This document shows positions 11,836-22,473 of a DNA stretch of 64,000 bases, in pieces. The stretch is from contig NZ_JAHKPI010000016.1 in the NCBI RefSeq assembly GCF_018860425.1, positions 94,663-158,662 of the forward strand. Direction: 5' to 3'. This DNA comes from Marinobacter sp. F3R08. GTDB lineage: Bacteria > Pseudomonadota > Gammaproteobacteria > Pseudomonadales > Oleiphilaceae. Position 1 is the first letter of the stretch; every line of letters begins with the position of its first letter. A program made the position numbers and the translations under genes. The notes under the pieces are model-generated. The model was not told where the DNA came from, did not search any database, and saw nothing but the letters and a program-made list of their open reading frames with translations.

Positions 11836-13182
11836 TCAGACCAGACGGGCCCAGAGATCGTGCTCATCGGCATGCTCAACGACAGCCTGAACAATTTCCC
11901 CGGGAGCAAGGCCGGTTTCTTCATTCAGGTAGACCATGCCGTCGATTTCCGGAGCGTCGGCTTTTGACCGACCAATAGCACCCTCCTCATCTACCTCGTC
12001 GATCAGGACATCAATGGTCTGGCCGATTTTGGCCTGCAGGCGAGCCGCTGAAATGGTCGCTTGTTTTTCCATGAACCGGGCCAGGCGCTCCTCTTTTACT
12101 TCCTCAGGCACGGCACCTTCCAGTTCGTTGGCCCTGGCGCCCTCTACCGGGCTGTACTTGAACGCACCCACACGGTCGAGCTGAGCGTCATCCAGCCAGT
12201 CCAGCAGGTACTGGAAATCTTCCTCGGTTTCACCGGGGAAACCGACAATAAACGTGGAGCGGATGGTCAACTCGGGGCAGATCTCGCGCCATTTTCGGAT
12301 ACGCTCCAGGGTTTTGCTGTCGTGGGCCGGACGTTTCATCGCCTTGAGGACTTTCGGGCTGGCGTGCTGGAACGGGATATCCAGGTAAGGCAGGATCTTG
12401 CCTTCGGCCATCAGGGGAATGATGGCGTCTACGTGAGGATAGGGGTAAACATAGTGCAGGCGGACCCACACACCCATTTCGCCAAGAGCCTCACATAGCG
12501 ACTGCATTTTGGTCTTCAGCGGGCGGCCCTGCCAGAAACCTGTACGGTATTTGGTATCTACACCGTAAGCCGACGTGTCCTGAGAGATCACCAGCAGCTC
12601 TTTCACGCCAGCATCCACAAGGCGCTGGGCCTCGTCCATTACATCTCCGATGGGTCGACTGACCAGATCGCCTCGCATCGAGGGAATGATGCAGAAGGTG
12701 CATCGGTGATTGCAGCCCTCGGAAATCTTCAGGTAGGCGTAGTGCCGGGGGGTAAGCTTGATCCCCTGGGGCGGAACCAGATCGGTAAAAGGATCGTGCT
12801 GTTTGTCCTGGGGAACATGTTGGTGGACCGCACCGACCACCTCTTCATAGGCATGGGGACCGGAAACCGCCAGAACACCGGGATGAGTGTCACGAATCTT
12901 GTCCGCTTCAACCCCCATACAACCGGTCACAATCACCTTGCCGTTTTCGCTGATAGCCTCACCAATGGCGTCCAGAGACTCCTGTTTGGCTGCATCGATG
13001 AATCCGCAGGTGTTGACCACCACAATATCGGCGTCATTATAAGTGGGCACAACGTCGTAACCGTCCAGCCTCAGCTGGGTGAGAATACGCTCGGAGTCTA
13101 CGAGAGCCTTGGGACACCCCAGGCTGATGAAACCAACTTTGCCGTTCCCGGATGCGGTGGGGTTCTGAGTGTTATCTGTCAT
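11836..13182 (-). CDS. rimO: Ribosomal protein uS12 methylthiotransferase RimO
   Basis: The 448-residue radical-SAM methylthiotransferase has three N-terminal cysteines (in SLGCPKA, NTCGF and TGCMG) for the auxiliary 4Fe-4S cluster. The radical-SAM triad is seen in [10 protein letters not shown]-terminal TRAM domain ends near HDLWARLV. The [12 protein letters not shown] opening and the motif spacing identify RimO rather than MiaB. RimO adds a methylthio group to Asp88 of ribosomal protein S12. The start is set at the ATG at 13180-13182 (MTDNTQNP); the frame is open 40 codons further upstream without similarity. Confidence 0.96.
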   Translation of the reverse strand: MTDNTQNPTASGNGKVGFISLGCPKALVDSERILTQLRLDGYDVVPTYNDADIVVVNTCGFIDAAKQESLDAIGEAISENGKVIVTGCMGVEADKIRDTHPGVLAVSGPHAYEEVVGAVHQHVPQDKQHDPFTDLVPPQGIKLTPRHYAYLKISEGCNHRCTFCIIPSMRGDLVSRPIGDVMDEAQRLVDAGVKELLVISQDTSAYGVDTKYRTGFWQGRPLKTKMQSLCEALGEMGVWVRLHYVYPYPHVDAIIPLMAEGKILPYLDIPFQHASPKVLKAMKRPAHDSKTLERIRKWREICPELTIRSTFIVGFPGETEEDFQYLLDWLDDAQLDRVGAFKYSPVEGARANELEGAVPEEVKEERLARFMEKQATISAARLQAKIGQTIDVLIDEVDEEGAIGRSKADAPEIDGMVYLNEETGLAPGEIVQAVVEHADEHDLWARLV

Positions 13183-13374
13183 ATAAAGCTTGGAATTCCC
13201 GGAGCTCAGCACGAGCCCACAAATGAATGAAGGCACCGATTTTACACCAGGCATGGGGCCGACTGCAGCAAAAGAGAGATCGCTACCCTCTGGAGGAGGC
13301 ATCAGCAGATACCAAATTTGTGACGTCTCGGTCAGAAAGATTCAACAAATCTGCCACTATAGGCGGCAGACCTC

Positions 13375-13403
13375 TTGCTGATCACAAAGTAAACAACTAC
13401 ACT
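13375..13403 (+). promoter_or_regulatory. Candidate sigma-70 promoter for the PilZ gene
   Basis: A -35 box TTGCTG (13375-13380) and a -10 box TACACT (13398-13403) are separated by exactly 17 bp, about 45 bp before the chosen PilZ start. It is assigned by match to the sigma-70 consensus only. Confidence 0.5.
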
Positions 13404-13448
13404 TTCATGCGCTTATCATGAGTTTAAGTGTTTCTCTGGAAGGGATTT

Positions 13449-13907
13449 ATGGGAAAGGCAGCCTCATTTGAAACCGAACACGCCAGAAGAGTGAACATGA
13501 AACCTGTCGCCGCCAAACTGAACCTGCGTAACCAGCAGCGAGTGGACGTAGCCACTGATATCACCATCGAGAAACCCGACGGCTGCTGCCTGACCTGCTC
13601 GGTTTCAAACCTCTCTCGCACCGGTGTTATGATCTCCTGCAACCAAGAGGCGGTAAAACAACTCATACCCGCGCAAAAGGCACCGGCGCCAGGCAACTGG
13701 ATTGGGGTGAAGACCTGCTTCGCGGTGCCTGTGGTTGCCACACAGCCGGTTTCCGTTATCGCGGATGGCAACATTGTTCATATACGCCGTATCGCGCGGG
13801 ACGAATTCCAGCTCGGTATTCAGTTCGCGGAATTTGAAGGCAATGGTTTTGATTACATCGACCGCTATGTCTCCAAATTACTTGCCGACGCCCGCAACTC
13901 GGCTTAA
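13449..13907 (+). CDS. PilZ domain protein
   Basis: The 152-residue protein carries both c-di-GMP-binding signatures of PilZ: RxxxR as RNQQR at residues 27-31 and (D/N)xSxxG as NLSRTG at 54-59. A beta-barrel-like remainder ends near residue 140. No other domain is visible. It is probably a cytoplasmic c-di-GMP receptor, perhaps of the YcgR-like or single-domain class; the partner is unknown. The ATG at 13449 follows GGAAGGG. Starts at GTG 13428 or ATG 13497 (MKPVAAKL) are possible. It stands alone between rimO (divergent) and cysD. Confidence 0.8.
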   Translation: MGKAASFETEHARRVNMKPVAAKLNLRNQQRVDVATDITIEKPDGCCLTCSVSNLSRTGVMISCNQEAVKQLIPAQKAPAPGNWIGVKTCFAVPVVATQPVSVIADGNIVHIRRIARDEFQLGIQFAEFEGNGFDYIDRYVSKLLADARNSA

Positions 13908-14066
13908 GCACGCCCCTGCGGTATCCTGAGCCCCGGCACCGCCCCTGCTATATTGTTATAACGCCAATGTCTAGTTGGCCGCCTTCTTATACCCTCACCT
14001 GCTCTGGTATAGTTGCCTTATCAATTCGCATAGCCAAAACGGCCCACACGGCGGCAACGGATTACC

Positions 14067-14975
14067 ATGACCACATACAATCTCACGCATCTGAAACAGC
14101 TGGAAGCAGAAAGCATCCACATCATCCGGGAAGTAGCAGCCGAATTCGACAATCCGGTAATGCTATATTCCATTGGCAAGGATTCCGCGGTGATGCTGCA
14201 TCTGGCCCTGAAAGCCTTCTACCCGGGAAAGCCACCTTTTCCGCTGATGCACGTCGACACGACCTGGAAGTTCCGGGACATGATCACATTCAGGGACAAA
14301 GTCGCTGAGAAGCTTGGTCTGGATCTGATTGTTCACACCAACCAGGAGGGGGTAGATCAGGGGATCGGGCCATTCTCCCACGGCAGTGCAAAGCACACCG
14401 ATGTGATGAAAACCCAGGCCCTGAAGCAAGCACTGGACAAGTACAAGTTCGATGCTGCGTTCGGCGGAGCCCGCAGGGATGAGGAAAAATCCCGCGCCAA
14501 GGAGCGAGTGTATTCCTTCCGCGATGAATACCACCGCTGGGATCCAAAAAACCAGCGCCCCGAGTTGTGGAACATCTACAACGGCAAGGTCAATAAAGGC
14601 GAAAGTATCCGGGTGTTTCCGCTGTCCAACTGGACCGAGCTGGACATCTGGCAATACATCTACCTGGAAAATATTGACATCGTTCCACTTTACTTCGCCG
14701 CCGAGCGCCCTGTAGTCGAGCGCGACGGCACTCTCATCATGGTGGACGACGACCGCATGCCACTGAAGGAAGGCGAGAAACCGATGATGAAATCTGTCCG
14801 TTTCCGGACACTGGGCTGCTACCCATTGACGGGCGCCATCGAATCCGAAGCCAATACGCTTCCGGACATTATCCAGGAAATGTTGCTGGCCACGAGTTCC
14901 GAACGCCAGGGTCGGGTGATCGACCACGACTCAGCCGGTTCCATGGAACAGAAAAAGCGGGAAGGATACTTCTAA
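14067..14975 (+). CDS. cysD: Sulfate adenylyltransferase subunit 2 (CysD)
   Basis: The 302-residue protein has the PP-loop SIGKDS at residues 35-40 and the family-typical [11 protein letters not shown] stretch. With CysN it makes adenosine 5'-phosphosulfate from ATP and sulfate, driven by GTP hydrolysis, as the first step of sulfate assimilation. cysN begins 1 bp after its stop. The 158 bp upstream is AT-richer than its surroundings and contains TATA-like elements (for example 13951-13962 and 14010-14015), but I cannot assign a specific promoter or a CysB site. Confidence 0.96.
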   Translation: MTTYNLTHLKQLEAESIHIIREVAAEFDNPVMLYSIGKDSAVMLHLALKAFYPGKPPFPLMHVDTTWKFRDMITFRDKVAEKLGLDLIVHTNQEGVDQGIGPFSHGSAKHTDVMKTQALKQALDKYKFDAAFGGARRDEEKSRAKERVYSFRDEYHRWDPKNQRPELWNIYNGKVNKGESIRVFPLSNWTELDIWQYIYLENIDIVPLYFAAERPVVERDGTLIMVDDDRMPLKEGEKPMMKSVRFRTLGCYPLTGAIESEANTLPDIIQEMLLATSSERQGRVIDHDSAGSMEQKKREGYF

Positions 14976-14976
14976 G

Positions 14977-16635
14977 ATGTCACACCAGTCTGATCTTATT
15001 GCAGAAGATATTCAGGCCTACCTGAAGCAGCACGAAAACAAAGAACTCCTGCGCTTGCTCACCTGTGGCAGCGTGGACGATGGTAAAAGCACGCTGATCG
15101 GCCGCCTGCTCCATGACACCAAGATGATCTACGAAGATCACATGGCGAGCCTGAAAACCGACAGCGCCAAAATGGGAACGACCGGCGAAAAGCTGGACCT
15201 CGCACTACTGGTTGATGGCCTGCAGGCTGAGCGGGAACAGGGCATCACCATCGATGTAGCCTATCGCTATTTCTCCACGGACAAACGCAAATTCATCATT
15301 GCCGACACCCCGGGCCACGAGCAATACACGCGCAACATGGCTACCGGTGCGTCCACCGCGCAAGTGGCAATCCTGATGATTGACGCCCGTCATGGCGTCC
15401 TAACCCAGACTCGCCGCCACTCCTACATTGCCTCTTTGCTGGGCATCCGCCATATTGTGGTCGCCGTAAACAAGATGGATCTGGTGGATTTCAGCGAGGC
15501 ACGCTTCAATGAAATCAAAGACGATTATCTGGCATTTGCCGCCAAGCTGGGCCCGAAAGATATCCGCTTTGTACCGCTGTCGGCTCTTGAGGGCGACAAC
15601 GTTGTGAACAAGAGCGAGAACACGCCCTGGTTCACCGGCCAACCACTTATGGAAATTCTGGAAACCGTGGAAGTCGGCCGGGACAAGAACCTGGAGCACT
15701 TCCGCTTCCCGGTTCAGTATGTAACCCGTCCAAACCTCAATTTCCGGGGCTTCTGCGGCACCATCGCCTCAGGCGTAATCCGTCCCGGCGAGCAGGTCAT
15801 GGCCCTGCCCTCCCGGCGCACCAGCACGGTGAAAGAGGTTGTAACCTTCGACGGCAATCTGGACGAAGCCTTCATTGACCAGGCCGTCACCCTGACACTG
15901 GCCGATGAGATCGACATCAGCCGGGGCGACATGCTGGTGAAAGTGGAAGACGAACCGGAAGTGGGCAATCGCTTCAACGCCAACATCGTATGGATGACCG
16001 ATGCTCCGCTGGAAACCGGTCGGCTCTACGACATCAAGCTGGGCCCGACCTTTACCTCCGGTACGGTCAAAAAAATCCACCACCAGACCGACGTAAACTC
16101 CCTTGAACAGCAAGCCAATCCAAGCCAGCTCCAGCTGAACGAGATTGGCCTGTGTGAGCTGACTCTGAACCAACCGATCGCCTTTGATGCGTACCAGCGT
16201 AACCACGCCACCGGTAGCTTTATCGTGATCGACCGGCTGTCCAACGTCACCGTCGGGGCGGGCATGGTGGCCGGTCTGGCCGACAGCGGCGAATCCCTGG
16301 ACCCTGTGTCCGTGGAGGAACGCGAACGCCGACTGGCTCAGAAGCCGGCGATCATCGCCTGCAATGGCCGTCAGGCACCGGCATTGGCACTTGCGGTTGA
16401 GCGCGCATTGTTTGACCAGGGCAAGACCGCTGTGGTGGTCACTGAAGAGAACGCCGGCGATGCCGACGAACGTCGCCGCGCGTCTCAGCTCCTGACTTCC
16501 CATGGCCTGGTTGCCATTACCGTCAACCTTGGCACGGACATCGCCAACGCTGCAGTAACCGCTGACAGTGAGCAGGAAATTCCTGAGGCGGTGAGCAAAC
16601 TTGTTCAGGAGTTGATTCGCAGCAAGCGGATTTGA
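14977..16635 (+). CDS. cysN: Sulfate adenylyltransferase subunit 1 (CysN) with degenerate CysC-like tail
   Basis: The 552-residue protein has EF-Tu-like GTPase motifs: GSVDDGKS at 31-38, [11 protein letters not shown], and NKMD. Beta-barrel domains run to about residue 440. E. coli CysN is about 475 residues and CysNC fusions about 630. The extra 108 residues (about 445-552) line up with the start and middle of APS kinase, but where the kinase P-loop (GLSGxGKST) belongs they read ACNGRQAP. The DGDN segment is also replaced. The tail therefore looks like a vestigial APS-kinase domain without ATP-binding residues. The GTPase and adenylyltransferase functions should be intact. Confidence 0.93.
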   Translation: MSHQSDLIAEDIQAYLKQHENKELLRLLTCGSVDDGKSTLIGRLLHDTKMIYEDHMASLKTDSAKMGTTGEKLDLALLVDGLQAEREQGITIDVAYRYFSTDKRKFIIADTPGHEQYTRNMATGASTAQVAILMIDARHGVLTQTRRHSYIASLLGIRHIVVAVNKMDLVDFSEARFNEIKDDYLAFAAKLGPKDIRFVPLSALEGDNVVNKSENTPWFTGQPLMEILETVEVGRDKNLEHFRFPVQYVTRPNLNFRGFCGTIASGVIRPGEQVMALPSRRTSTVKEVVTFDGNLDEAFIDQAVTLTLADEIDISRGDMLVKVEDEPEVGNRFNANIVWMTDAPLETGRLYDIKLGPTFTSGTVKKIHHQTDVNSLEQQANPSQLQLNEIGLCELTLNQPIAFDAYQRNHATGSFIVIDRLSNVTVGAGMVAGLADSGESLDPVSVEERERRLAQKPAIIACNGRQAPALALAVERALFDQGKTAVVVTEENAGDADERRRASQLLTSHGLVAITVNLGTDIANAAVTADSEQEIPEAVSKLVQELIRSKRI

Positions 16636-16657
16636 TATTTGGCTTCTGAGTAGATCT

Positions 16658-16701
16658 GAGATTCCCCTGCCCCGGCGGCTGGCGCCGGGGCAGGGGATCT
16701 C
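16658..16701 (+). terminator. Strong GC-rich hairpin after cysDN
   Basis: The arms 16658-16677 and 16683-16701 pair over 19 bp with a single bulged T and a 5-nt loop, 22 bp after the cysN stop. The following sequence is only moderately T-rich (CTCTGTTGTT), so it is terminator-like rather than a perfect intrinsic terminator. Confidence 0.65.
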
Positions 16702-16855
16702 TCTGTTGTTACCCTTCCAGGTAAAAAACGAGAAAAAAGAATCACCTGCCCTGCGGCCTGCCCCAAAACCCGAAGCCTGCGAATGAATCCCACGCCAATC
16801 CATGGCAGAATCCCGCGTCTCTGAGTTAACCGAAACAACGAACAGGAGCCAAACA

Positions 16856-17872
16856 ATGGCCATCAAACACCTCCGCACTGCCTTCGCCAGCCAGTACCAG
16901 CCGGGCCAGCCTGCCCGCCTCGTGACCGGTGAGGCCCTGCAGGAGCCCGGTGGCGATTACGAAGGCCTCCATAAACAGATGAAGCGTCTGTTTAACAGCA
17001 AGCCTGGCAAGAAATACGGCCGGTTCTCCGAGGACCTGGGCGAGTGCCCGTTCAGTGCCTGGCTCAAGGATTACCTGGAAGACAAGCAGACCTTCGGCGC
17101 CATGACCGACCGACTGTTCGGCCAATGGCAGGAACTGTTGACCGGAAGTCAGGAAGAATTCGACGGCCATCTGATGATCGCGCACGAGGCCCTCGCGGAT
17201 GCAGAGGTGGTCTATCTGTACATCGTGGAAACCGACAGCGCCATGCGCTTTGATGGCAAACAGGCACTGGACGCCACAGACGTTCTAAGCATCTCCCGGC
17301 TCAACCTGGCGGTTCGCATAGAGCTTGATGACTGGCGTGGCAACGGCTCGTCAGAAAACTACCTTACGCTGGTGCACGGCCGTGGCACCGGTGAGCCCGG
17401 AGAACTGTTCATTCGTCTGTGCGGCTTTACCAACCAGGTCGATGTAGAAAAAGAAACCATCACTTTCCTGGATGCCGTGGAAGCCTTCGCCAAGTCTTCT
17501 GAGCCAGAGAAGGCCGGCGAGGTTCGCCACAAGGCGTACGAGTTCTGCAAGGAGCAGCATGCCCTTGGTGAACCGGTTGAAATCGAGGCACTGTCTGGCT
17601 ATCTGGACGAAAGCGAGCCGCAACGGTTCAAGGAATTTGCCTCAAAGGCCGCCGAGCTGCCTGAAAGCGGGGTACTGCACCCGGATCACCGCAAGGTGAA
17701 GAAACTGGTGCGTATTGCAGGTTCCGGCGGCGGTATGAGCGTGTCGTTTTCATCTGACCTGGTGAATCAGGCGGTTTACTACGACCGAGATAAAGACGCC
17801 CTGACGATTACCCGTCTTCCCAAGGCTTTGCGGGAGCAGCTTCAGCGCTATCTGGAAGCTCGGGAGGAGTAA
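16856..17872 (+). CDS. yejK: Nucleoid-associated protein, YejK/NdpA family
   Basis: The 338-residue protein matches the YejK (NdpA, 37-kDa nucleoid-associated) family in length and in its N-terminal FNSKPGKKYGRF and central ELDDWRG-type regions. The function of YejK is poorly defined; it co-localises with the nucleoid. The ATG at 16856 follows AACAGGAGCC. The frame is open 18 codons upstream without support. Its last 65 bp overlap the end of trmH on the opposite strand. Confidence 0.85.
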   Translation: MAIKHLRTAFASQYQPGQPARLVTGEALQEPGGDYEGLHKQMKRLFNSKPGKKYGRFSEDLGECPFSAWLKDYLEDKQTFGAMTDRLFGQWQELLTGSQEEFDGHLMIAHEALADAEVVYLYIVETDSAMRFDGKQALDATDVLSISRLNLAVRIELDDWRGNGSSENYLTLVHGRGTGEPGELFIRLCGFTNQVDVEKETITFLDAVEAFAKSSEPEKAGEVRHKAYEFCKEQHALGEPVEIEALSGYLDESEPQRFKEFASKAAELPESGVLHPDHRKVKKLVRIAGSGGGMSVSFSSDLVNQAVYYDRDKDALTITRLPKALREQLQRYLEAREE

Positions 17873-18587
17873 TGGCTTTATCGTCCCACCTGGGGCGATT
17901 GGCCCGCAGTTTACGGACCTCCTGCATCCAGCCGACGCCGTCAATTAACTCCCCGGTTTCCGGGTCGATCGGCGGGTACGGCAGGTTGCGGTCGTCACAG
18001 TAGCGTTTGATCGTTGGCTGGCACCAGCGGAACAGCAGGCGGTTGTATTCGTCATCCGGCAACCGGCGCTGGTCGAACATGCCCGCCAACGCCCTCTGCC
18101 TTTGAGCTTCGGTGAGGATAATCGCGCAGGCGGACGATACGTTGAGCGATTCCACCATCCCCATCATCGGAATCACAATGTGCTCATCGGCCCGGGCGGC
18201 AGCATCAGCACTTACACCATCCACTTCGTTACCCATAATGATCGTACACGGCACCGTGTAGTCTGCCTCCCGGAAGTCGATAGCACGGCCGGAAAGCTGC
18301 GCAGCGTAGAGTTTATGGCCCTGCCCTTTCAGGCTCTCGATCGCCTCGTCCATGCTCCGGTGGGTGTGGGTGGTTACCCAGTTGTAACTGCCGCCGGCGG
18401 TTTTACGAAAAGCCCGGAATCCTTCCTTCGGCCAGACCACGTGCATGTTCGCCAACCCGAAGGCGTCACAGGACCGAATGATAGCGGACAGGTTCCGCGG
18501 CTTGTGCACCTGGTCGGTGAGGACACTCAGATCAGGTTGCCTGGTATTGAGAGTTTGCTTGATTCTGGCAAGGCGTTCGGGGGTCAT
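17808..18587 (-). CDS. trmH: tRNA (guanosine(18)-2'-O)-methyltransferase TrmH
   Basis: The 259-residue SpoU-family methyltransferase has the three trefoil-knot motifs: KPRNLSAIIRSCDAFG near residues 29-44, IIMGNEVDGVS, and ESLNVSSACAIIL. It methylates the 2'-OH of G18 in the tRNA D-loop using SAM. The start is the ATG at 18585-18587 (MTPERLARIK), as in E. coli TrmH; a TTG 19 codons upstream is less likely. The C-terminal 21 codons overlap the yejK end on the other strand (65 bp convergent overlap). Confidence 0.94.
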   Translation of the reverse strand: MTPERLARIKQTLNTRQPDLSVLTDQVHKPRNLSAIIRSCDAFGLANMHVVWPKEGFRAFRKTAGGSYNWVTTHTHRSMDEAIESLKGQGHKLYAAQLSGRAIDFREADYTVPCTIIMGNEVDGVSADAAARADEHIVIPMMGMVESLNVSSACAIILTEAQRQRALAGMFDQRRLPDDEYNRLLFRWCQPTIKRYCDDRNLPYPPIDPETGELIDGVGWMQEVRKLRANRPRWDDKAITPPELPDSAEAAPAKPWEDG

Positions 18588-18670
18588 GGCGCGTTTGAAA
18601 ATGGTCTTTGGCTGCAGAAGGACGGAAATAATATCACAACCCAACTAGCAACAACCCGAGACAGAGGTGG

Positions 18671-18696
18671 TTGAAGAATGAGCACCCCGTTATAAT
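18671..18696 (+). promoter_or_regulatory. Candidate promoter for miaB
   Basis: A perfect -10 hexamer TATAAT is at 18691-18696, about 78 bp before miaB. The only upstream match is TTGAAG at 18671-18676 with a short 14-bp spacer, so the -35 element is weak or absent. Confidence 0.4.
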
Positions 18697-18773
18697 ACGC
18701 AGTTCCTTTTTTCTGGCGCCCCGTTTCGACCATCCAGTTCCCGGCGCGACACCCAACAGATTACGTGAGACTC

Positions 18774-20120
18774 ATGGCCAAAAAGCTGTACATCAAAACC
18801 CACGGCTGTCAGATGAACGAGTATGACTCTGCCCGCATGGCGGATCTGCTCAAAACTGGCGAAACCGTCGAAATGACCGACTCGCCCGACAATGCCGACA
18901 TCCTGTTGCTCAACACCTGCTCCATTCGGGAAAAAGCCCAGGAGAAGGTTTTCCATCAGCTCGGCCGCTGGAAAAAACTCAAAACCAAAAAGCCCGACAT
19001 GATTATTGGTGTTGGTGGCTGCGTGGCCTCCCAGGAAGGGCAGGCCATTCTCGACCGCGCGCCCTACGTGGACATGGTGTTCGGCCCGCAAACCCTGCAT
19101 CGACTGCCGGACATGATTACTGAAGTCCGCGCCAAAGGTAATGGCGTGGGCGTGGTGGACGTCAGCTTTCCGGAAATCGAGAAGTTCGACAATCTGCCCG
19201 AACCCGGCGCGGACGGTCCCTCCGCGTTTGTCTCTATCATGGAAGGCTGCAGTAAATACTGCACGTTCTGTGTGGTGCCCTACACCCGTGGTGAAGAAGT
19301 CAGCCGCCCCGCAGATGACGTAATTGCAGAAGTCGCCCACCTGGCCAGCCAGGGCGTTCGCGAAGTAAACCTGCTGGGCCAGAACGTGAATGCCTACCGC
19401 GGCGAAACCCACGATGGCGACACCATGGACCTGGCAGAACTGATCGAACTGATCGCCACGATCGATGGCATCGACCGGATCCGCTACACCACCTCGCACC
19501 CTGTCGAATTCTCGGATGCTCTGATTGACGTCTATGAGCGCGTGCCGGAACTGGTAAGTCATCTGCACCTGCCGGTCCAGAGCGGCTCTGACCGAATCCT
19601 CGCTGCCATGAAACGTGGCCACACAGCACTGGAGTACAAGTCCAAACTCCGCCGCCTGCGCAAGATTCGTCCGGACATCAGCTTCTCGTCCGATTTCATC
19701 ATCGGCTTCCCTGGTGAAACCGAGAAAGACTTCGAAGACACCATGAAGCTGATCAACGATATCGGCTTCGACATGTCCTTCAGCTTCGTATACAGCGCCC
19801 GTCCGGGCACGCCGGCATCAGACCTGCCGGATGACACGCCGATGGACGTGAAGAAACAGCGCCTGAGCATCCTACAGGATCGCCTTAATCAGAACGTGAT
19901 GGACATCAGCCGCAAAATGGTCGGTTCTGTACAGCGGATTCTGGTCACTGGCCTGTCCAAGAAAGACCCTGGGGAATATGCCGGACGTACGGAGAACAAT
20001 CGTATTGTGAATTTCCGGCATGAAAATCCGGAGGTTGTCGGGCGGTTTATCGATGTCGACATTGTCGAGGCTTACCCCAATTCACTTCGCGGTGTGCCTG
20101 TCAGCCCGGAGTTGTACTAG
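18774..20120 (+). CDS. miaB: tRNA-2-methylthio-N6-dimethylallyladenosine synthase MiaB
   Basis: The 448-residue methylthiotransferase has an N-terminal UPF0004 domain with cysteines in [20 protein letters not shown] and GGCVAS. The radical-SAM triad CSKYCTFC sits near residue 160, and a C-terminal TRAM domain follows. The HGCQMNEYD opening is diagnostic of MiaB. It methylthiolates i6A37 in tRNAs made by MiaA, whose gene is also in this window. The ATG at 18774 is used; a GTG at 18765 is in frame. Confidence 0.96.
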   Translation: MAKKLYIKTHGCQMNEYDSARMADLLKTGETVEMTDSPDNADILLLNTCSIREKAQEKVFHQLGRWKKLKTKKPDMIIGVGGCVASQEGQAILDRAPYVDMVFGPQTLHRLPDMITEVRAKGNGVGVVDVSFPEIEKFDNLPEPGADGPSAFVSIMEGCSKYCTFCVVPYTRGEEVSRPADDVIAEVAHLASQGVREVNLLGQNVNAYRGETHDGDTMDLAELIELIATIDGIDRIRYTTSHPVEFSDALIDVYERVPELVSHLHLPVQSGSDRILAAMKRGHTALEYKSKLRRLRKIRPDISFSSDFIIGFPGETEKDFEDTMKLINDIGFDMSFSFVYSARPGTPASDLPDDTPMDVKKQRLSILQDRLNQNVMDISRKMVGSVQRILVTGLSKKDPGEYAGRTENNRIVNFRHENPEVVGRFIDVDIVEAYPNSLRGVPVSPELY

Positions 20121-20177
20121 GCCCGCACCCGTGACACCAGAATCAGATACACGTTCTCTCCAACAAACGGAGCACTT

Positions 20178-21161
20178 TTGAACACCAACGATCACAGACA
20201 ATTTGACCTTCACCCGGTGGACCAGCGTCGGCTGACAACACTGTGTGGCCAGTTTGATGAAAACCTGAAGATGATTGAAAAACGCCTGCACGTGAAAATC
20301 GGCAGGCGCGGCCATCATTTCCGGGTAGAAGGGGAAACCGAGCATGTGGCAGCAGCCGTTGAGGTGCTCCGGCATCTGTATCGGGAAACCGAGGCTACAG
20401 ACGACATTCCGCCCGATACCGTGCATCTGTTTATCCGGGAAACCGGTTTTGAGCGCCTGCCGGAAGACGTACCCTACGACGGCTCTGTGACAGTGATCAA
20501 GACGCCGAAGCTGCAGGCCAAACCCCGGGGCGCAAACCAGCAGAAGTATGTGCACAACATCCGCACCCACGATATCAACTTCGGGATCGGCCCGGCAGGC
20601 ACCGGCAAGACCTGGTTGGCCGTGGCCTGCGCAGTGGAAGCTCTGAAAGATGAGCAGGTGAAGCGCATCCTCCTGGTCCGGCCTGCAGTAGAGGCAGGCG
20701 AGAAACTCGGTTTCCTGCCCGGAGATCTGGCCCAGAAAGTGGACCCCTACCTGCGTCCGCTTTACGACGCGCTCTATGAAATGCTTGGTTTCGAACAGGT
20801 CACCAGGTTGATCGAGAAAAGCGTGATAGAGATCGCTCCGCTGGCGTTCATGCGGGGCCGAACGCTGAACAATTCGTTCATCATTCTGGACGAGAGTCAG
20901 AATACCACCCGGGAGCAAATGAAGATGTTCCTGACCCGTATCGGCTTCGGCTCTACGGCTGTTATCACCGGGGACACCACCCAGGTAGATCTGCCACGCG
21001 GCCAGAACTCCGGATTGATTCACGCCGCCGGCGTGTTAAGCAAAGTGGCCGGCATCGGGTTTACCCGCTTTGAAGCAAAGGACGTTGTGCGACACCCCCT
21101 GGTGCAGCGGATTGTGGAAGCCTACGATGCTTTCGGAGAAGGGAGTACCACCGGAAAGTGA
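20178..21161 (+). CDS. ybeZ: PhoH-like ATPase YbeZ
   Basis: The 327-residue protein has a Walker A motif GPAGTGKT near residue 138 and a Walker B motif FIILDES. An N-terminal KH-like region precedes them. This is the PhoH family member normally placed before ybeY, with a likely role in RNA metabolism with YbeY. The start is a TTG at 20178 preceded by CGGAG with 5-nt spacing; no in-frame ATG lies near it. It overlaps ybeY by 4 bp. Confidence 0.93.
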   Translation: MNTNDHRQFDLHPVDQRRLTTLCGQFDENLKMIEKRLHVKIGRRGHHFRVEGETEHVAAAVEVLRHLYRETEATDDIPPDTVHLFIRETGFERLPEDVPYDGSVTVIKTPKLQAKPRGANQQKYVHNIRTHDINFGIGPAGTGKTWLAVACAVEALKDEQVKRILLVRPAVEAGEKLGFLPGDLAQKVDPYLRPLYDALYEMLGFEQVTRLIEKSVIEIAPLAFMRGRTLNNSFIILDESQNTTREQMKMFLTRIGFGSTAVITGDTTQVDLPRGQNSGLIHAAGVLSKVAGIGFTRFEAKDVVRHPLVQRIVEAYDAFGEGSTTGK

Positions 21162-21631
21162 GCGAGCTGACCGTGGATTTCCAGCAGGTTTTCGAAGCAC
21201 CCGGGATACCTCCGGAGGCACATTTCCAGACATGGGCTGAGCTCGCCTGGCAAGGCGAGAGCCCATCAGAGGTAACGATCCGTATCGTTGACAACGACGA
21301 AAGCCGGTCCTTAAACCATCAGTATCGGGGCCGGGACTACGCGACCAACGTGTTATCCTTCCCATTTGAAGCGCCAGCCGGTATAACGGTGCCATTGGCC
21401 GGAGATCTGGTAATTTGCGCACCGGTTGTCGAAAAAGAAGCACGGGAGCAACAAAAAACCATTGAGGCTCATTGGGCCCATATGGTCATACACGGTATGT
21501 TGCACCTTCAGGGCTTCGACCACATTGACGACAACGATGCCGAGGTCATGGAAGCCCTCGAAGTGCGGCTGTTGGCGCAGCTTGGTTTTGGCAATCCCTA
21601 CGAAGCAGAGGAAACGGAAAAAGACTCATGA
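21158..21631 (+). CDS. ybeY: Endoribonuclease YbeY
   Basis: The 157-residue protein contains the zinc-binding motif [11 protein letters not shown] (HGxLHLxGxDH). YbeY is a single-strand endoribonuclease used in 16S rRNA 3'-end maturation and late 70S quality control. A GTG start overlaps ybeZ by 4 bp, and its own end overlaps corC by 4 bp (ATGA), so the three are translationally coupled. Confidence 0.95.
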   Translation: MSELTVDFQQVFEAPGIPPEAHFQTWAELAWQGESPSEVTIRIVDNDESRSLNHQYRGRDYATNVLSFPFEAPAGITVPLAGDLVICAPVVEKEAREQQKTIEAHWAHMVIHGMLHLQGFDHIDDNDAEVMEALEVRLLAQLGFGNPYEAEETEKDS

Positions 21632-22473
21632 GCGACGATCAGTCGAGTCGCAGTCAGGGCGGAAAGTCCTGGCTGGAACGTATATCACAGGCTTTCTCCA
21701 CTGGGCCTGAGTCTGTCGAGGATGTCCTGGAAATCCTGCGGGATGCAGAGTCCCAGAGCATCATTGATGTTGATGCCATGAGCCTTATTGAAGGCGCCAT
21801 GCAGGTGATTGACATGCGGGTGGATGAGATCATGATTCCCCGCTCTCAGATGGTCACGGTCAAGGCATCCCAGGAACCGAAAGATTTCCTCAATGAAATT
21901 ATCGCCTCCGCCCACAGCCGCTTTCCGGTCATCGGTGACAGCCAGGACGACGTGATTGGCGTCCTCTTGGCCAAAGACCTGCTCCCCCTTGCCCTGAACA
22001 ACGACCTGAACTGGAACCGTATTCGGGAAATCCTGCGTCCGCCTACCTTCGTACCCGAGAGCAAGCGCCTCAATCAGCTGCTCAAGGAATTCAAGGAAAA
22101 CCGCAACCACATGGCCATTGTTGTGGATGAGTACGGTGGCACTGCCGGGCTGATCACAATTGAAGACGTGCTTGAGCAGATTGTTGGTGAAATCGAAGAC
22201 GAACACGATTTTGATGAAGAAACCCACATCAAGGCCCGCGGTGATGGCAGCTATGCCGTAAAAGCGGTAACGCCGATTGATGATTTCAATGAATTCTTCG
22301 AGACCGAAATGGACGAGGAAGAATTCGACACCATTGGAGGCGTGGTTCTCAAGGAATTCGGACACCTGCCCAGACGGGGCGAATCGGTTGAATTCGGTGG
22401 CTTGCGCTTTACCATTGCCAACGCCGATAACCGTGTAATCCGTCTGCTGCAGGTAACCCGTAGTGAACCGTGA
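21628..22473 (+). CDS. corC: CorC/YbeX family transporter-associated protein
   Basis: The 281-residue soluble protein has a tandem CBS pair (about residues 65-185, including IMIPRSQM and [13 protein letters not shown]) and a C-terminal CorC_HlyC domain (about 200-280). It lacks the membrane DUF21 domain of longer homologues. Named for magnesium/cobalt efflux with CorA, it is now often linked to ribosome maturation with YbeY. It sits in the conserved ybeZ-ybeY-ybeX-lnt order. Its end overlaps lnt by 11 bp. Confidence 0.92.
   Translation: MSDDQSSRSQGGKSWLERISQAFSTGPESVEDVLEILRDAESQSIIDVDAMSLIEGAMQVIDMRVDEIMIPRSQMVTVKASQEPKDFLNEIIASAHSRFPVIGDSQDDVIGVLLAKDLLPLALNNDLNWNRIREILRPPTFVPESKRLNQLLKEFKENRNHMAIVVDEYGGTAGLITIEDVLEQIVGEIEDEHDFDEETHIKARGDGSYAVKAVTPIDDFNEFFETEMDEEEFDTIGGVVLKEFGHLPRRGESVEFGGLRFTIANADNRVIRLLQVTRSEP

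Noticed and set aside
16300..16635. A frameshift that would restore a full CysC domain after cysN
   Set aside because: The tail stays in frame with the CysN body and simply lacks the P-loop residues. The other frames downstream show no APS-kinase motif.
15769..16878. A 369-codon minus-strand frame opposite cysN
   Set aside because: It lies entirely antisense to a clear GTPase gene and shows no motif or ribosome-binding site.
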